Below, piece after piece: positions 18,583-27,404 of a stretch of DNA of 64,000 bases (the first letter of the stretch is position 1; each line of letters opens with the position of its first letter). This DNA is from Acidiphilium sp. C61. Its GTDB lineage: Bacteria; Pseudomonadota; Alphaproteobacteria; Acetobacterales; Acetobacteraceae. Under the pieces are notes generated by a model. It had not been told where the DNA came from and searched no databases. It saw nothing but the letters and a program-made list of their open reading frames with translations. The stretch covers positions 558,001 through 622,000 of the forward strand of contig NZ_CACTIA010000005.1 of the NCBI RefSeq assembly GCF_902712915.1, given 5' to 3'. A program made the translations under genes and the position numbers.

Positions 18583-19469
18583 CCCCGCCCGGCAAAGATC
18601 GGCTCCGCCGCGCGCATCCTCGCCGCCAGCGCATCGGCGACGGCGCGGATCCGCGGCACGTCGCGCGTATCCTCGTGCTGGACCAGCCAGATTTCCCGCT
18701 CCGGCAGCGGCGGCGAATCGATCCGCGTCAGCCCCGCGCCGAGGGCAACGTGGTGCCCGAGCACGGCGATGCCCAGCCCGGCGCGGGCGGCGGCGAGCTG
18801 GCTCACCCGGCTGTCGGTCCTGAGGGCGACGGATGCCTTCGGCGCCATTGCCGCCAGGGCATCGAGCTCAGGATAGGCGCCGGTCTCGTCGCGCGACAGG
18901 ATCAGCCGGTGCCCCTCGCCCACGCTGCCCGGCAGCGTGGGCGCGCGATGCGCGGCAAGATAGGCCTCGCTCGCATAAAGGCCGAACGATACCGTGCCGA
19001 TCCGCCGGCCGAGCAGCGACTGCCCACGCGGCCGCGCCAGGCGGATGGCCAGATCGGCTTCGCGCGCCGCCAGCGAAAAGGTCCGGTCGTCCGCGATCAG
19101 CTCGACCACGATCCCCGGATAGCGGGACGCAAGATCGCCGAGCGCGGGCATCAGCACGGCAGCCGCGAAATCGGCGACGGTGGTCAGCCGCACCGTGCCT
19201 TCCAGCCGTACATCCCGGCCGCTGACCGCGCGCTCGGCTGCCAGCGCCGCCGCCTCCATCCGCTCCACCTCGGCGCGCGCCGCCTCGCCGGCGACGGTCA
19301 GCCGGAAGCCGCGCGGCGTGCGTTCCAGCAGCCGCACCCCGGCCCGCGCCTCCAGCGCCGCGAGCCGCCGCCCCATCGTCGATTGCCGCACGCCAAGCCG
19401 GCGCGCTGCCGCCGACAGCGTCCCCTCGCGGGCGATGGCGAGAAAGCTGCGCAGATCATCCCAATCCAT
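18501..19469 (-). CDS. LysR-family transcriptional regulator
   Basis: 322 residues. N-terminal winged helix-turn-helix (MDWDDLRSFLAIAREGTLSA, then RRLGVRQSTMGRRLAALE), then a periplasmic-binding-protein-like effector domain. The start at MDWDD is chosen over two upstream in-frame ATGs because GGAA lies 7 bases before it and family members begin there. Divergent from doxX and the DODA dioxygenase, so it probably regulates them in response to an unknown, possibly aromatic or oxidative, signal. Its 3' end runs 82 bases into fumC on the opposite strand. Confidence 0.88.
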   Translation of the reverse strand: MDWDDLRSFLAIAREGTLSAAARRLGVRQSTMGRRLAALEARAGVRLLERTPRGFRLTVAGEAARAEVERMEAAALAAERAVSGRDVRLEGTVRLTTVADFAAAVLMPALGDLASRYPGIVVELIADDRTFSLAAREADLAIRLARPRGQSLLGRRIGTVSFGLYASEAYLAAHRAPTLPGSVGEGHRLILSRDETGAYPELDALAAMAPKASVALRTDSRVSQLAAARAGLGIAVLGHHVALGAGLTRIDSPPLPEREIWLVQHEDTRDVPRIRAVADALAARMRAAEPIFAGRGQAPATPEPTSLAGSQSRSNVAGSTPP

Positions 19470-19497
19470 CGGCGTTTCCATGCAAAATCGCATGACG

Positions 19498-19517
19498 ATA
19501 ACCGAAAATTCGGGTAT
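19498..19517. promoter_or_regulatory. Candidate LysR operator between lysR-type gene and doxX
   Basis: ATAACCGAAAATTCGGGTAT is an imperfect palindrome (arms CCGAA/TTCGG) containing a T-N11-A pattern, the usual LysR-type box. It sits in the 98-base divergent gap, about 50 bases before doxX, where an activator/autorepressor would bind. Confidence 0.5.
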
Positions 19518-19567
19518 TAACCATCCGACTTCGCATGGCTATCTCGGCTGTGAAGGAGATCACGCAT

Positions 19568-19993
19568 ATGGACCCAAAAATCGATGCAAGAACGGCCGGC
19601 TATGGCGCGCTGCTGCTGCGCCTGACCCTCGGCTTCCTGTTCTTTGCCCATGACTGGCTGAAATACGCCATTTTTACCCCCGCCGGGACGGAGCATTTCT
19701 TTGCCAGCCTCGGCCTGCCGGGCTGGTTCGGCCTGTTCGTCATGCTCTGGGAGCTTGCCGCCGGCGTTGCGCTGGTGCTGGGGATCTGGGCCCGCCTCGC
19801 CGCGCTGCTGATCGTGCCCGACCTGATCGGCGCCATCGCGCTGGTGCATATCCATAACGGGTTCTATTTCACGGCGAAGGGCGGCGGATGGGAATATCCC
19901 GCGTTCTGGGCCGTCGCACTCGTGGTGCTTGCCCTGATCGGCGATGGTCCCTACGCGCTTGTCCCGACCCCGTTCGGCCGGAGGACGACATGA
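19568..19993 (+). CDS. DoxX family membrane protein
   Basis: 141 residues with four predicted membrane helices (about 12-32, 55-75, 77-97 and 112-130), as in the DoxX/YphA family of small quinone- or stress-related membrane proteins. AAGGAG 10 bases before the ATG fixes the start. Overlaps the next gene by 4 bases (ATGA) and is divergent from a LysR regulator. This LysR-DoxX-DODA layout recurs in proteobacteria. Exact activity unknown. Confidence 0.85.
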   Translation: MDPKIDARTAGYGALLLRLTLGFLFFAHDWLKYAIFTPAGTEHFFASLGLPGWFGLFVMLWELAAGVALVLGIWARLAALLIVPDLIGAIALVHIHNGFYFTAKGGGWEYPAFWAVALVVLALIGDGPYALVPTPFGRRTT

Positions 19994-20775
19994 TGCAACC
20001 CGCTCTCTTCGTCAGCCACGGTTCGCCGATGCTGGCGCTGACCGAAACCCCGGCGAGGAGCTTCCTCGCCGGACTTTCCGCCACCCTGCCCCGGCCGCGC
20101 GCCATTCTCGTCGTCTCCGCGCATTGGGAGACGGACGCGCCGATGGTCAATGCGGTCGAGCGCAACGGGACTATTCACGATTTCTTCGGCTTCCCCCGCG
20201 CGCTCTACCAGTTGGCCTATCCCGCGCCGGGCGATGCGGCGCTGGCCCAGCGCATCGCTGCCCTGCTCGGCGAGGCCGGTTTCCCGACCGGGCTCGACCC
20301 GAAACGCGGGCTCGATCATGGTGCCTGGGTGCCGCTGCTGCTGGCCTATCCGGCGGCCGACATCCCCGTGCTCCAGCTTTCGGTCCAGACCCGGCTTGGC
20401 CCGCGCCACGCTTTCGACATCGGCCGCGCACTGGCCCCGCTGCGGCGCGAGGATGTGCTGATCGTCGGCTCCGGCAGTTTCACCCATGACCTGCGGCGCT
20501 TCCGCGGCCAGCCGGTCGACGCGCCGGAAACCGAGGACGTGACGGCGTTCAGCGCCTGGATGGACGAGGCGATTGCCGGCAACGACATCGCCGCCCTGCT
20601 CGACTATCGCGCCCGCGCGCCGCATGCGCGCGACGAGCACCCGACCGAGGAACATCTGCTGCCGCTCTTCACCGCGATCGGCGCCGGAGAGGGCGACGCG
20701 GCGCGGCGACTGCACAACTCGACCGAACACGCCATCCTGCGGATGGATGCCTACGGGTTCGGCCTTCCGGCCTGA
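19990..20775 (+). CDS. DODA-type extradiol aromatic ring-opening dioxygenase (YgiD-like)
   Basis: 261 residues. Class III extradiol dioxygenase family, with metal ligands expected from His in VSHGSPM (near 10), SAHWE (near 45) and GSFTHDL (near 160). E. coli YgiD opens L-DOPA at the 4,5 bond; the physiological substrate in most bacteria is not known. Translationally coupled to doxX. Its end overlaps the convergent MFS gene by 25 bases. Confidence 0.87.
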   Translation: MMQPALFVSHGSPMLALTETPARSFLAGLSATLPRPRAILVVSAHWETDAPMVNAVERNGTIHDFFGFPRALYQLAYPAPGDAALAQRIAALLGEAGFPTGLDPKRGLDHGAWVPLLLAYPAADIPVLQLSVQTRLGPRHAFDIGRALAPLRREDVLIVGSGSFTHDLRRFRGQPVDAPETEDVTAFSAWMDEAIAGNDIAALLDYRARAPHARDEHPTEEHLLPLFTAIGAGEGDAARRLHNSTEHAILRMDAYGFGLPA

Positions 20776-21992
20776 TACCGCACCGCCCAGCGCAGCGGGA
20801 TCAGCGAGGCGAGCAGCAATAGCCCGGCGACGACGAGGGCGGTGCCCGAGCGGGGCACATCCGCCGTGCCGTCAGGCCCCAGCGTCGCCGCATAGATCGT
20901 GGTGAACAGCAGCGGACCGACCAGCGCGGTCAGCCCGGTCAGACTGGCGAGCAGGCCCTGCAACCGCCCCTGCTCGCGCCCGCCAATCCGGTGCGCCATG
21001 ATCCCCTGCACCGCCGGCATCGCCAGCCCCCAGGCCGAAAGCACCGGCACACCGATCCAGAAAATCTGCGAATCGGGTGCCAAGCCGAACAGCACGAACC
21101 CGGCGGCACCGCCGATCAGGCCGAGGATGAGTGTCCGCGGCTCGCCGAGCCGGCGCACCATCGGCCCGACCACTACACCGCCGACCACGGCAAACCCCAC
21201 CCCGGCGGCGGCGAGGGCCGCGCCGATCAGCTGCGGGCGCCAGCCGAACCGTTCCTGCACGTAGAGCACCATGACCGACGGCACCGCCTGCAGCGCAAGC
21301 GTACCGAGCGCGTAGATCGTCGCCGGCGCCGCCACGCCCGGCCGGCGATAGAAGCGCAGCGCATCGAGCGGATTGAGGCCCCGCCAGCCGATCCGTCGCC
21401 GCCGGCGCGGCGCGAGCGATTCCGGCAGCGCCACCAGGCCATACAGGAAATTCGCAAGAGACAGGCCGGCAGCGAACCAGAACGGCAGGCGCAGCGACAC
21501 CGCGCCGAGCAGGCCGCCCAGAGCCGGCCCGAGCACAAAGCCGATGGCCGCGGCAACGCCCGAGACGCCGAAAGCCGCCGCCCGGCGCTCCGGCGGCGTG
21601 ACATCGGAGATATAGGCGTTGGCCGCGGCGATATTGGCAGAGGAGGCGCCGGAAAGAATGCGCCCGGCGAGCAGCCAGCCGACCGACGGCGCCAGCGCCA
21701 TCACGGTGAAATCCACTGCCTGGCCGAGGCAGGAGAGCAGGATTACCGGCCGCCGGCCGAACCGGTCGGACAGCGCGCCAAGCATCGGCGAGGCGATGAA
21801 CTGCATCGCCGCCCAGGCCGCGCCAAAGGCGCCGAAGACATGCGCGCTGAGCACTGGCTGCCCGCCCACGAGCCCGGTGATGAGCGCTGGCAGCACCGGC
21901 AGGACGATCGCCATGGCCAGCATGTCCAGCAGGATCGTAGCCATGATGAAGCCGAAAGCGGCCCCGCGCCGGCGGGGCGTGGAGCCGCTCAT
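20751..21992 (-). CDS. MFS transporter, TetA/TCR-like efflux
   Basis: 413 residues with 12 predicted membrane helices. The major-facilitator motif A GALSDRFGRRPV (72-83) follows helix 2, and a motif C-like glycine/proline run (GFVLGPALGG) lies in helix 5, as in drug/H+ antiporters of the tetracycline-resistance group. Start at MSGSTPRRRG, since upstream frame content is low complexity. Lies 29 bases after mctP on the same strand. Substrate not predictable. Confidence 0.87.
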   Translation of the reverse strand: MSGSTPRRRGAAFGFIMATILLDMLAMAIVLPVLPALITGLVGGQPVLSAHVFGAFGAAWAAMQFIASPMLGALSDRFGRRPVILLSCLGQAVDFTVMALAPSVGWLLAGRILSGASSANIAAANAYISDVTPPERRAAAFGVSGVAAAIGFVLGPALGGLLGAVSLRLPFWFAAGLSLANFLYGLVALPESLAPRRRRRIGWRGLNPLDALRFYRRPGVAAPATIYALGTLALQAVPSVMVLYVQERFGWRPQLIGAALAAAGVGFAVVGGVVVGPMVRRLGEPRTLILGLIGGAAGFVLFGLAPDSQIFWIGVPVLSAWGLAMPAVQGIMAHRIGGREQGRLQGLLASLTGLTALVGPLLFTTIYAATLGPDGTADVPRSGTALVVAGLLLLASLIPLRWAVRYQAGRPNP

Positions 21993-22021
21993 CGACGATG
22001 GCGCAAGGCGCGCGCCATCCC

Positions 22022-23551
22022 TCAGGCGTAGTCGGCGCTGCTGGTGACGTCGCGCGTGCGGTCCGACTTGATGGCGTGGAACACCGGCGACAGCACGGTG
22101 GCCAAAAGCACGTTCACGACGAAGGTCGCCAGCGCGATGTAGCAGGGGAACGTCACACCGCCGATATGGAACGGATAGATCGATCCCTTCAGGTGGTTGA
22201 GCAACGCGAAATGCGTCGCCAGCCCGATGCCGACGGCCCAGCCCACCAGCAGCGCCCAGCCATTGTAGAACCGGGTGAACAGGCTGAACACAATGGACGG
22301 GAAGATCTGGATCATCCACATGCCGCCGAGCAGCTGCAGTTGGATCGCGTATTTCTGCGGCAGGCCGAAGATGAAGATCAGCGCGCCGATCACCATCACG
22401 ATCGAGAACAGCTTCGCGATCTGCGATTCGGCGCTGGGCGACATGCCGGGGGCAACGAACTCCTTCCAGATGTCGCGGGTGAAGATATTCGCCGAGGCGA
22501 TCGCCATGATCGCGGCGGGCACCAGCGCGCCGATGGCAATGGCCGCGAAGGCGACGCCGACGAACCAGCCCGGCAGGGTATGGATCAGCAGCGCCGGCAC
22601 GGCGAAGCTCGGACCATAGGTCTTGAAGCCGGCGGCGAATTGCGGCAGCGCGGCAACGCCGGCGGCGATCGCCATGGCGCCGAGCAACGTGATCAGGCCG
22701 AGCATCAGCGAATAGGCCGGCAGGATGACGGCGTTCTTCCGCACCGTCTCGCTCGACCGGGCGGAGAGAATGCCGGTCAGCGCGTGGGGGTAGAGGAACA
22801 GCGCCATGGCCGAGCCGAGGGCGAGGGTCGCATAGCCCGAATAGACGCCCGTGGTGTGCGGGCCGGGGATGGGCAGCAGCAGCTTCGCATGCGCTATCTT
22901 GGCGAAGACACCCCCGAATCCGCCAAGGGAGGACGGGATCGCGATGATCGCGACGATGATCGTCAGGTAGATCAGCGTATCCTTTACCACCGCGATCATC
23001 GCCGGCGCGCGCAGGCCCGACGTGTAGGTGAAGGCGGCGAGCACGAGGAAGGCGAGGATGAGCGGCAGATGGCCGCCGAACCCGATGCCGAGATTGAACG
23101 CGCCGATCACCACCTGCATGCCGACGAGCTGAAGCGCGATATAGGGCATGGTCGCGATGATGCCGGTGACCCCGACGGCCAGCGCCAGCCAGCGGTTGCC
23201 ATAGCGGCCGCGGACGAATTCAGGCCCGGTGACGAAACCGTATTTCGCCGCCACCCGCCACATTTTCGGGAACACGACATACAGGATCGGGTAGGCGACG
23301 ATCGTGTATGGCACCGCGAAAAAGGCAATCGCGCCCGCGCCGAACATCAGCGCGGGAACGGCGATGAAGGTGTAGGCGGTGTAGAGATCGCCACCGATCA
23401 GGAACCACGAGATCAGCGTGCCGAACTGGCGGCCGCCCAGGCCCCATTCATGAAGCTGGCTGAGATCGCCGCCACGCCAGCGCGCGGCGAAGAAGCCCAG
23501 AATCAGGACGGCAACGACCAGAACGGCAAAGACAATGCCTGCAGCAAACAT
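22022..23551 (-). CDS. mctP: Monocarboxylate permease (sodium:solute symporter family)
   Basis: 509 residues with about 13 membrane helices. Sodium/solute symporter family, MctP subgroup, which takes up lactate, pyruvate, acetate or alanine in rhizobia. Characteristic segments: GGRQFGTLISWFLIGGDLYT near 38-57 and RAPAMIAVVKDTLIY near 180. Lies 12 bases after a DUF3311 gene, the normal small partner of this permease. Acetate uptake would fit the aarC gene elsewhere in the window. Confidence 0.92.
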   Translation of the reverse strand: MFAAGIVFAVLVVAVLILGFFAARWRGGDLSQLHEWGLGGRQFGTLISWFLIGGDLYTAYTFIAVPALMFGAGAIAFFAVPYTIVAYPILYVVFPKMWRVAAKYGFVTGPEFVRGRYGNRWLALAVGVTGIIATMPYIALQLVGMQVVIGAFNLGIGFGGHLPLILAFLVLAAFTYTSGLRAPAMIAVVKDTLIYLTIIVAIIAIPSSLGGFGGVFAKIAHAKLLLPIPGPHTTGVYSGYATLALGSAMALFLYPHALTGILSARSSETVRKNAVILPAYSLMLGLITLLGAMAIAAGVAALPQFAAGFKTYGPSFAVPALLIHTLPGWFVGVAFAAIAIGALVPAAIMAIASANIFTRDIWKEFVAPGMSPSAESQIAKLFSIVMVIGALIFIFGLPQKYAIQLQLLGGMWMIQIFPSIVFSLFTRFYNGWALLVGWAVGIGLATHFALLNHLKGSIYPFHIGGVTFPCYIALATFVVNVLLATVLSPVFHAIKSDRTRDVTSSADYA

Positions 23552-23563
23552 GGTTCGGGCTCC

Positions 23564-23770
23564 TCAGCTCTCGACGCGCCAGACGATCCAGATCAGGATC
23601 GCCGACAGCACGACCCAGAGGAGCTGGTACCAGTAGAAAAAGGGAAAGCCGGCGATTTCCGGCTTGGCGTGATTGAAGAATGGAACCCAAAGCGTGGCCA
23701 CGAACGGCACCACGAGAAGGATCCGCCAGAACGAAACGCGTGGCTTACGCTCCGTGTTGTCATCGGGCAT
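23564..23770 (-). CDS. DUF3311 small membrane protein
   Basis: 68 residues with two membrane helices (about 15-33 and 45-64) and the family pattern PFFNHAKPEIAGFPFFYWYQ. DUF3311 proteins are regularly encoded just before sodium/solute symporters and probably aid their assembly or function. First gene of the DUF3311-mctP unit. Confidence 0.87.
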   Translation of the reverse strand: MPDDNTERKPRVSFWRILLVVPFVATLWVPFFNHAKPEIAGFPFFYWYQLLWVVLSAILIWIVWRVES

Positions 23771-23820
23771 GGAATGACTCCGGGTTAAGTGAATGTCGAT
23801 TACGACAACGTTACAGCCCT

Positions 23821-24435
23821 TTAGACGGACTTGCCCTCCCGGGGCAAGGTATCCTCAACAATCCGTGAGGTCGCCAGCCTGCAGGCGCGCCGGATGGCCC
23901 GCAGATCCGACAGTGCGGCGGAGAAATCCGTGTTTTCGATGATGAAATCGAATTCCATCTGGTGGGCCAGTTCGCTTTCGGCTTCCTCCATCCGGCGTTC
24001 GATGGTCTCGGCATCGTCGCCGCGCGCGACCAGGCGCGCCCGCAACTCCTCGACGCTGCGGGTGCGGATGAAGACGCCCACCACATCGTTCGGCAAGGCG
24101 CTGCGGAGCTGGCGAAATCCCTGCCAGTCGATGTCGAACAGGATGTCCCGCCCAGCGGCCAGCGCCGCCTCGACCGGTGCACGTGGCGTGCCGTAGCGCC
24201 GCGCGAACACAGTCGCGTGCTCCAGGAACGCGCCAGTCTCGACCATGGCGGCGAATTCTTCGGGCGATTTGAAGAAATAATGTTCGCCATCGACCTCGCC
24301 GGGCCGCGGCGCGCGTGTCGTCGCGCTGATCGACAGCGACATCCATGAATCGCCCTCGAGCAGGGCGCGCGAGAGCGAGGTCTTGCCCGCGCCCGAGGGG
24401 GCGGCGAGCACGAGGCACATGCCGCGCCGCTTCAT
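23821..24435 (-). CDS. gmk: Guanylate kinase
   Basis: 204 residues, normal length. Phosphorylates GMP to GDP. P-loop APSGAGKTSL (11-20); GMP-binding pattern SISATTRAPRPGEVDGEHYF (about 35-54). Lies 6 bases downstream of yicC, the conserved yicC-gmk pair. Confidence 0.96.
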   Translation of the reverse strand: MKRRGMCLVLAAPSGAGKTSLSRALLEGDSWMSLSISATTRAPRPGEVDGEHYFFKSPEEFAAMVETGAFLEHATVFARRYGTPRAPVEAALAAGRDILFDIDWQGFRQLRSALPNDVVGVFIRTRSVEELRARLVARGDDAETIERRMEEAESELAHQMEFDFIIENTDFSAALSDLRAIRRACRLATSRIVEDTLPREGKSV

Positions 24436-24441
24436 GCCGGC

Positions 24442-25350
24442 CTACTCAATGTTCTGCACCTGTTCACGCAATTGCTCGATCGTCGCCTTGAGGTCGAGCC
24501 CGATCGCGGTCAGCTCCAGCGAAGCGGATTTGCTGCACAGCGTGTTCGCCTCGCGGTTGAATTCCTGCATCAGGAAGTCAAGCCGGCGGCCGACCGCCAC
24601 GGCGTCGGCCAGCAGCGCGCGGGCGGCACCGACATGCGCGTCCAGCCGGTCGAGTTCCTCGCGCACATCCGATTTCGTGGCGAGCAGGGCGATTTCCTGG
24701 GCGAGCCGCTCCTGCGGCAGCGGATCGGCAGCGCCGAGCAGGTCGGCCAGCGCCGCCTGCAGCCGGGCGCGGTGCTGTGCCGCCTGTTCCGGCGCATGCG
24801 CTCTTGCCGCGGCGATCAGCCGCTCGATCGCATCGAGCAGGTCGCCGGCGATTACGGCAAGCCGCTGCCCCTCCTCGCGCCGCGCCTGGTCGAGGGCGGC
24901 GAGGGCAGCGTCGAACCCGGCCGCGAGGGTGGCGGCGAGAGCTTCCTGCCGCGCCGACTGCGCGTCATCGGCGGCCTCGTCGGCGAGGGCGGGGCGGATC
25001 ACGCCGGGCAGGGCCAGCAGCGCCTCCGCGCGCGGCACCATCGCCCCGGGAATCCGGTCCGACAGTGCGAGGGCATGGCGCAGGAACCCTTCGAGCGCCG
25101 CCTCGTCCACCATCATCGCCGCCTGCGCCTCGCGCCGGAGCGTCAGCGTCGCCGACACATTGCCGCGTTTGAGCCGCTTGCCGGCGGCATCGCGCAGCGC
25201 CGGCTCCAGCGCGTCCAGCCCGGCGGGAAGGCGCAGCCGCAGATCGAGCCCGCGGCCGTTCACGCTGCGGATTTCCCAGACGAAGCTGGCATTGTCATGC
25301 GTGCCCGCGTGGCGGGCGAAACCGGTCATCGAGGCGAGAGACATCTTCAT
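24442..25350 (-). CDS. yicC: YicC/YloC family endoribonuclease
   Basis: 302 residues. Carries the N-terminal SMTGFAR motif and the conserved C-terminal half with MQEFNREANTLCSKS near 265-280. YicC proteins are RNA-cleaving enzymes with roles in stationary phase and sRNA turnover. The ATG overlaps the ccrM stop (ATGA). Lies 6 bases before gmk, so ccrM-yicC-gmk are probably cotranscribed. Confidence 0.93.
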   Translation of the reverse strand: MKMSLASMTGFARHAGTHDNASFVWEIRSVNGRGLDLRLRLPAGLDALEPALRDAAGKRLKRGNVSATLTLRREAQAAMMVDEAALEGFLRHALALSDRIPGAMVPRAEALLALPGVIRPALADEAADDAQSARQEALAATLAAGFDAALAALDQARREEGQRLAVIAGDLLDAIERLIAAARAHAPEQAAQHRARLQAALADLLGAADPLPQERLAQEIALLATKSDVREELDRLDAHVGAARALLADAVAVGRRLDFLMQEFNREANTLCSKSASLELTAIGLDLKATIEQLREQVQNIE

Positions 25351-26429
25351 GGCCGCAGCGTTTCGCGCACATGATCGAGGGCGACAAGCCGCCCCTCGCG
25401 CTCGACATGCCAGAAGGTCCAGCCATTGCAGCTCGCCGCATTCTGCACCGCCGCGCCAACCTGATGGATCGAACCGCGATGGGTGCCGGCGATGATGCTG
25501 GCATCGGCTGCGACGGTGGCGCTGACGCGGCGCAACCGGTCGTGCAGCACCGTTCCCGGCGGAACCATGCCCCGCTCGACCAGCACGCCGAAGGCGATGC
25601 GGGGCGCATCGCGGCGGCTCGGCATCGCCTTGGTCAGATGCGCCGGCGCCGCCCGCATCTCGCGCAGCCGCGCCCAGCCGGCCTCGACATAGGCCGGATG
25701 CCGCTCGATACCGATGAAATGCCGGTTCAGCCGCTTGGCCACCGCCGCCGTCGTCGCCGTGCCGGAGAACGGATCGAGCACCACATCGTCGGGATTGGTC
25801 GCCGCCAGGATCACCCGGTGCAACAGCGCTTCCGGCTTCTGGGTGGGATGCAGCTTCAGCCCGTGCTGGTTGCGCAGCCTTTCGCCGCCGGTGCAGAGCG
25901 GGATCGTCCAGTCACTGCGCATCTGGGTGTCGTCGTTCAGCGACTTCATGGCCTGGTAGTTGAAGCGGTAGCGCGATGTCCGCTCGCGCGCCGCCCAGAT
26001 CAGCGTCTCGTGCGCATTGGTGAAGCGCCGGCCGCGGAAATTGGGCATCGGGTTGGTCTTGCGCCAGATCACGTCGTTGAGGATCCAGAAGCCGAGATCC
26101 TGCATGATCGCGCCGAGGCGAAAAATGTTGTGATACGAGCCGATCACCCAGATCGTCGCGTCCTTGTGCATCAGCCGCCGCGCCTCGCCGAGCCAGCCGC
26201 GGGAAAACGCGTCATAGGCCGCGAAGTCGCTGAACTTGTCCCAGTCATCGTCGACACCGTCGACCACGCTGTCATCCGGCCGGCGAAGCTCGCCGCGCAG
26301 CTGCAGGTTATAGGGCGGGTCGGCGAAGACGCAGTCGATCGATGCGTCGGGCAGCATGCGCATCGTCTCGACGGCATCACCGAGCAGAAGCTGATCGAGC
26401 GGCAATTCGCGAATGGCGGTCAAGGGCAA
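25347..26429 (-). CDS. ccrM: Cell-cycle DNA adenine methyltransferase CcrM (GANTC)
   Basis: About 360 residues, close to Caulobacter CcrM (358). Methylates adenine in GANTC late in the cell cycle. DPPYNLQL motif IV at about 37-44 and SAM-binding motif I DPFSGTATT near 230; the latter reads FSGTA where most CcrM proteins have FxGTG. C-terminal DNA-binding domain of about 80 residues present, ending WHVEREGRLVALDHVRETLRP-like. No in-frame ATG lies near the family start; TTG at 26429, 6 bases after AGG, is my choice (TTG at 26423 also possible). An upstream ATG at 26573 would overlap the enoyl-CoA hydratase start and looks wrong. Confidence 0.93.
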   Translation of the reverse strand: MPLTAIRELPLDQLLLGDAVETMRMLPDASIDCVFADPPYNLQLRGELRRPDDSVVDGVDDDWDKFSDFAAYDAFSRGWLGEARRLMHKDATIWVIGSYHNIFRLGAIMQDLGFWILNDVIWRKTNPMPNFRGRRFTNAHETLIWAARERTSRYRFNYQAMKSLNDDTQMRSDWTIPLCTGGERLRNQHGLKLHPTQKPEALLHRVILAATNPDDVVLDPFSGTATTAAVAKRLNRHFIGIERHPAYVEAGWARLREMRAAPAHLTKAMPSRRDAPRIAFGVLVERGMVPPGTVLHDRLRRVSATVAADASIIAGTHRGSIHQVGAAVQNAASCNGWTFWHVEREGRLVALDHVRETLRP

Positions 26430-26493
26430 TTTGGGCCTCGGTCTGTCTCTCCCTCCTATACCTGACGAACCCGCCGTGGTCGCGTCAATGGCC

Positions 26494-26498
26494 GATTC
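26494..26498. promoter_or_regulatory. GANTC site in the ccrM/enoyl-CoA hydratase promoter gap
   Basis: A single GATTC lies in the 142-base divergent region upstream of ccrM. In Caulobacter, GANTC sites in the ccrM leader make the promoter methylation-sensitive. One site could occur by chance, so regulation is inferred only. Confidence 0.35.
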
Positions 26499-26571
26499 GC
26501 ATCCGGACCGGCAAAGCGGGTTGCATCGGCGGCGAATTGGGCCATCCTGCCCCGGCAATGCGGAGGATTTC

Positions 26572-27342
26572 ATGCCCTACGAAATGATCATCACCGAAAC
26601 CGACGGCGCCGTGGCGTTCATCCGGCTGAACCGGCCCGAGGCGCTCAACGCGCTGTGCGACCAGCTCATGACCGAGCTGGGCGACGCGCTGCGCGGCTTC
26701 GATGCCGATGCCGCGATCCGCTGCATCGTCCTGACCGGGTCGGAACGCGCCTTCGCCGCCGGCGCCGACATCAAGGAGATGGCCGACCGCACCTGGCCGG
26801 CAACCGGGCTCGACGATTTCATCGGCCGGTCGTGGGAGGTGGTGACGACGATGCGCAAGCCGGTGATCGCCGCGGTCGCGGGCTATGCGCTGGGCGGCGG
26901 CTGCGAGCTGGCGATGATGTGCGACATCATCCTCGCCGCCGATACCGCGAAGTTCGGCCAGCCGGAAATCGCCATCGGGGTGATCCCGGGTGCGGGCGGC
27001 ACGCAGCGCCTCACCCGCGCCATCGGCAAGTCGAAGGCGATGGAAATGATCCTCACCGGCCGGATGATGGATGCGGAAGAGGCAGAACGCGCCAATCTCG
27101 TCGCCCGCGTCGTGCCGGCGGCGGAGCTGATGGCGGAGGCGACGAAACTGGCCAAGCGGATCGCCAGCATGTCTCCGGTGGCACTCCTGCAGGCCAAGCG
27201 CAGCATCAACGCCGCCTTTGAAACCACCCTGTCCGAAGGCATCAGATACGAGCGCGCTGCCTTCCTGCCGCTGTTCGGAACCCCGCATCAGCGTGAGGGC
27301 ATGCAGGCCTTCATCGCCAAGCGCAAGCCGGATTTTTCCTGA
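26572..27342 (+). CDS. Enoyl-CoA hydratase
   Basis: 256 residues. Crotonase-fold hydratase of fatty-acid beta-oxidation. Both catalytic glutamates are present: GGGCELAMM (Glu equivalent to rat 144) and FGQPEIAIG (equivalent to 164), with the oxyanion sequence AGADIKEM near 65. GGAGG 6 bases before the ATG supports the start. Divergent from ccrM; ends before a dispersed repeat. Confidence 0.93.
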   Translation: MPYEMIITETDGAVAFIRLNRPEALNALCDQLMTELGDALRGFDADAAIRCIVLTGSERAFAAGADIKEMADRTWPATGLDDFIGRSWEVVTTMRKPVIAAVAGYALGGGCELAMMCDIILAADTAKFGQPEIAIGVIPGAGGTQRLTRAIGKSKAMEMILTGRMMDAEEAERANLVARVVPAAELMAEATKLAKRIASMSPVALLQAKRSINAAFETTLSEGIRYERAAFLPLFGTPHQREGMQAFIAKRKPDFS

Positions 27343-27404
27343 CCCCGGGTTTCACCCCTGTCCTGTCCCGGGCCTGAAACGACCGCGTTCAGGATCGGGA
27401 CACA

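Noticed and set aside
21998..23788. 596-codon open frame on the plus strand over mctP
   Set aside because: Mirror of the mctP coding frame; the hydrophobic protein is the real product on the other strand.
26430..26573. ATG start of ccrM at 26573
   Set aside because: It would add about 48 residues unlike any CcrM N-terminus and overlap the start of the divergent enoyl-CoA hydratase gene.
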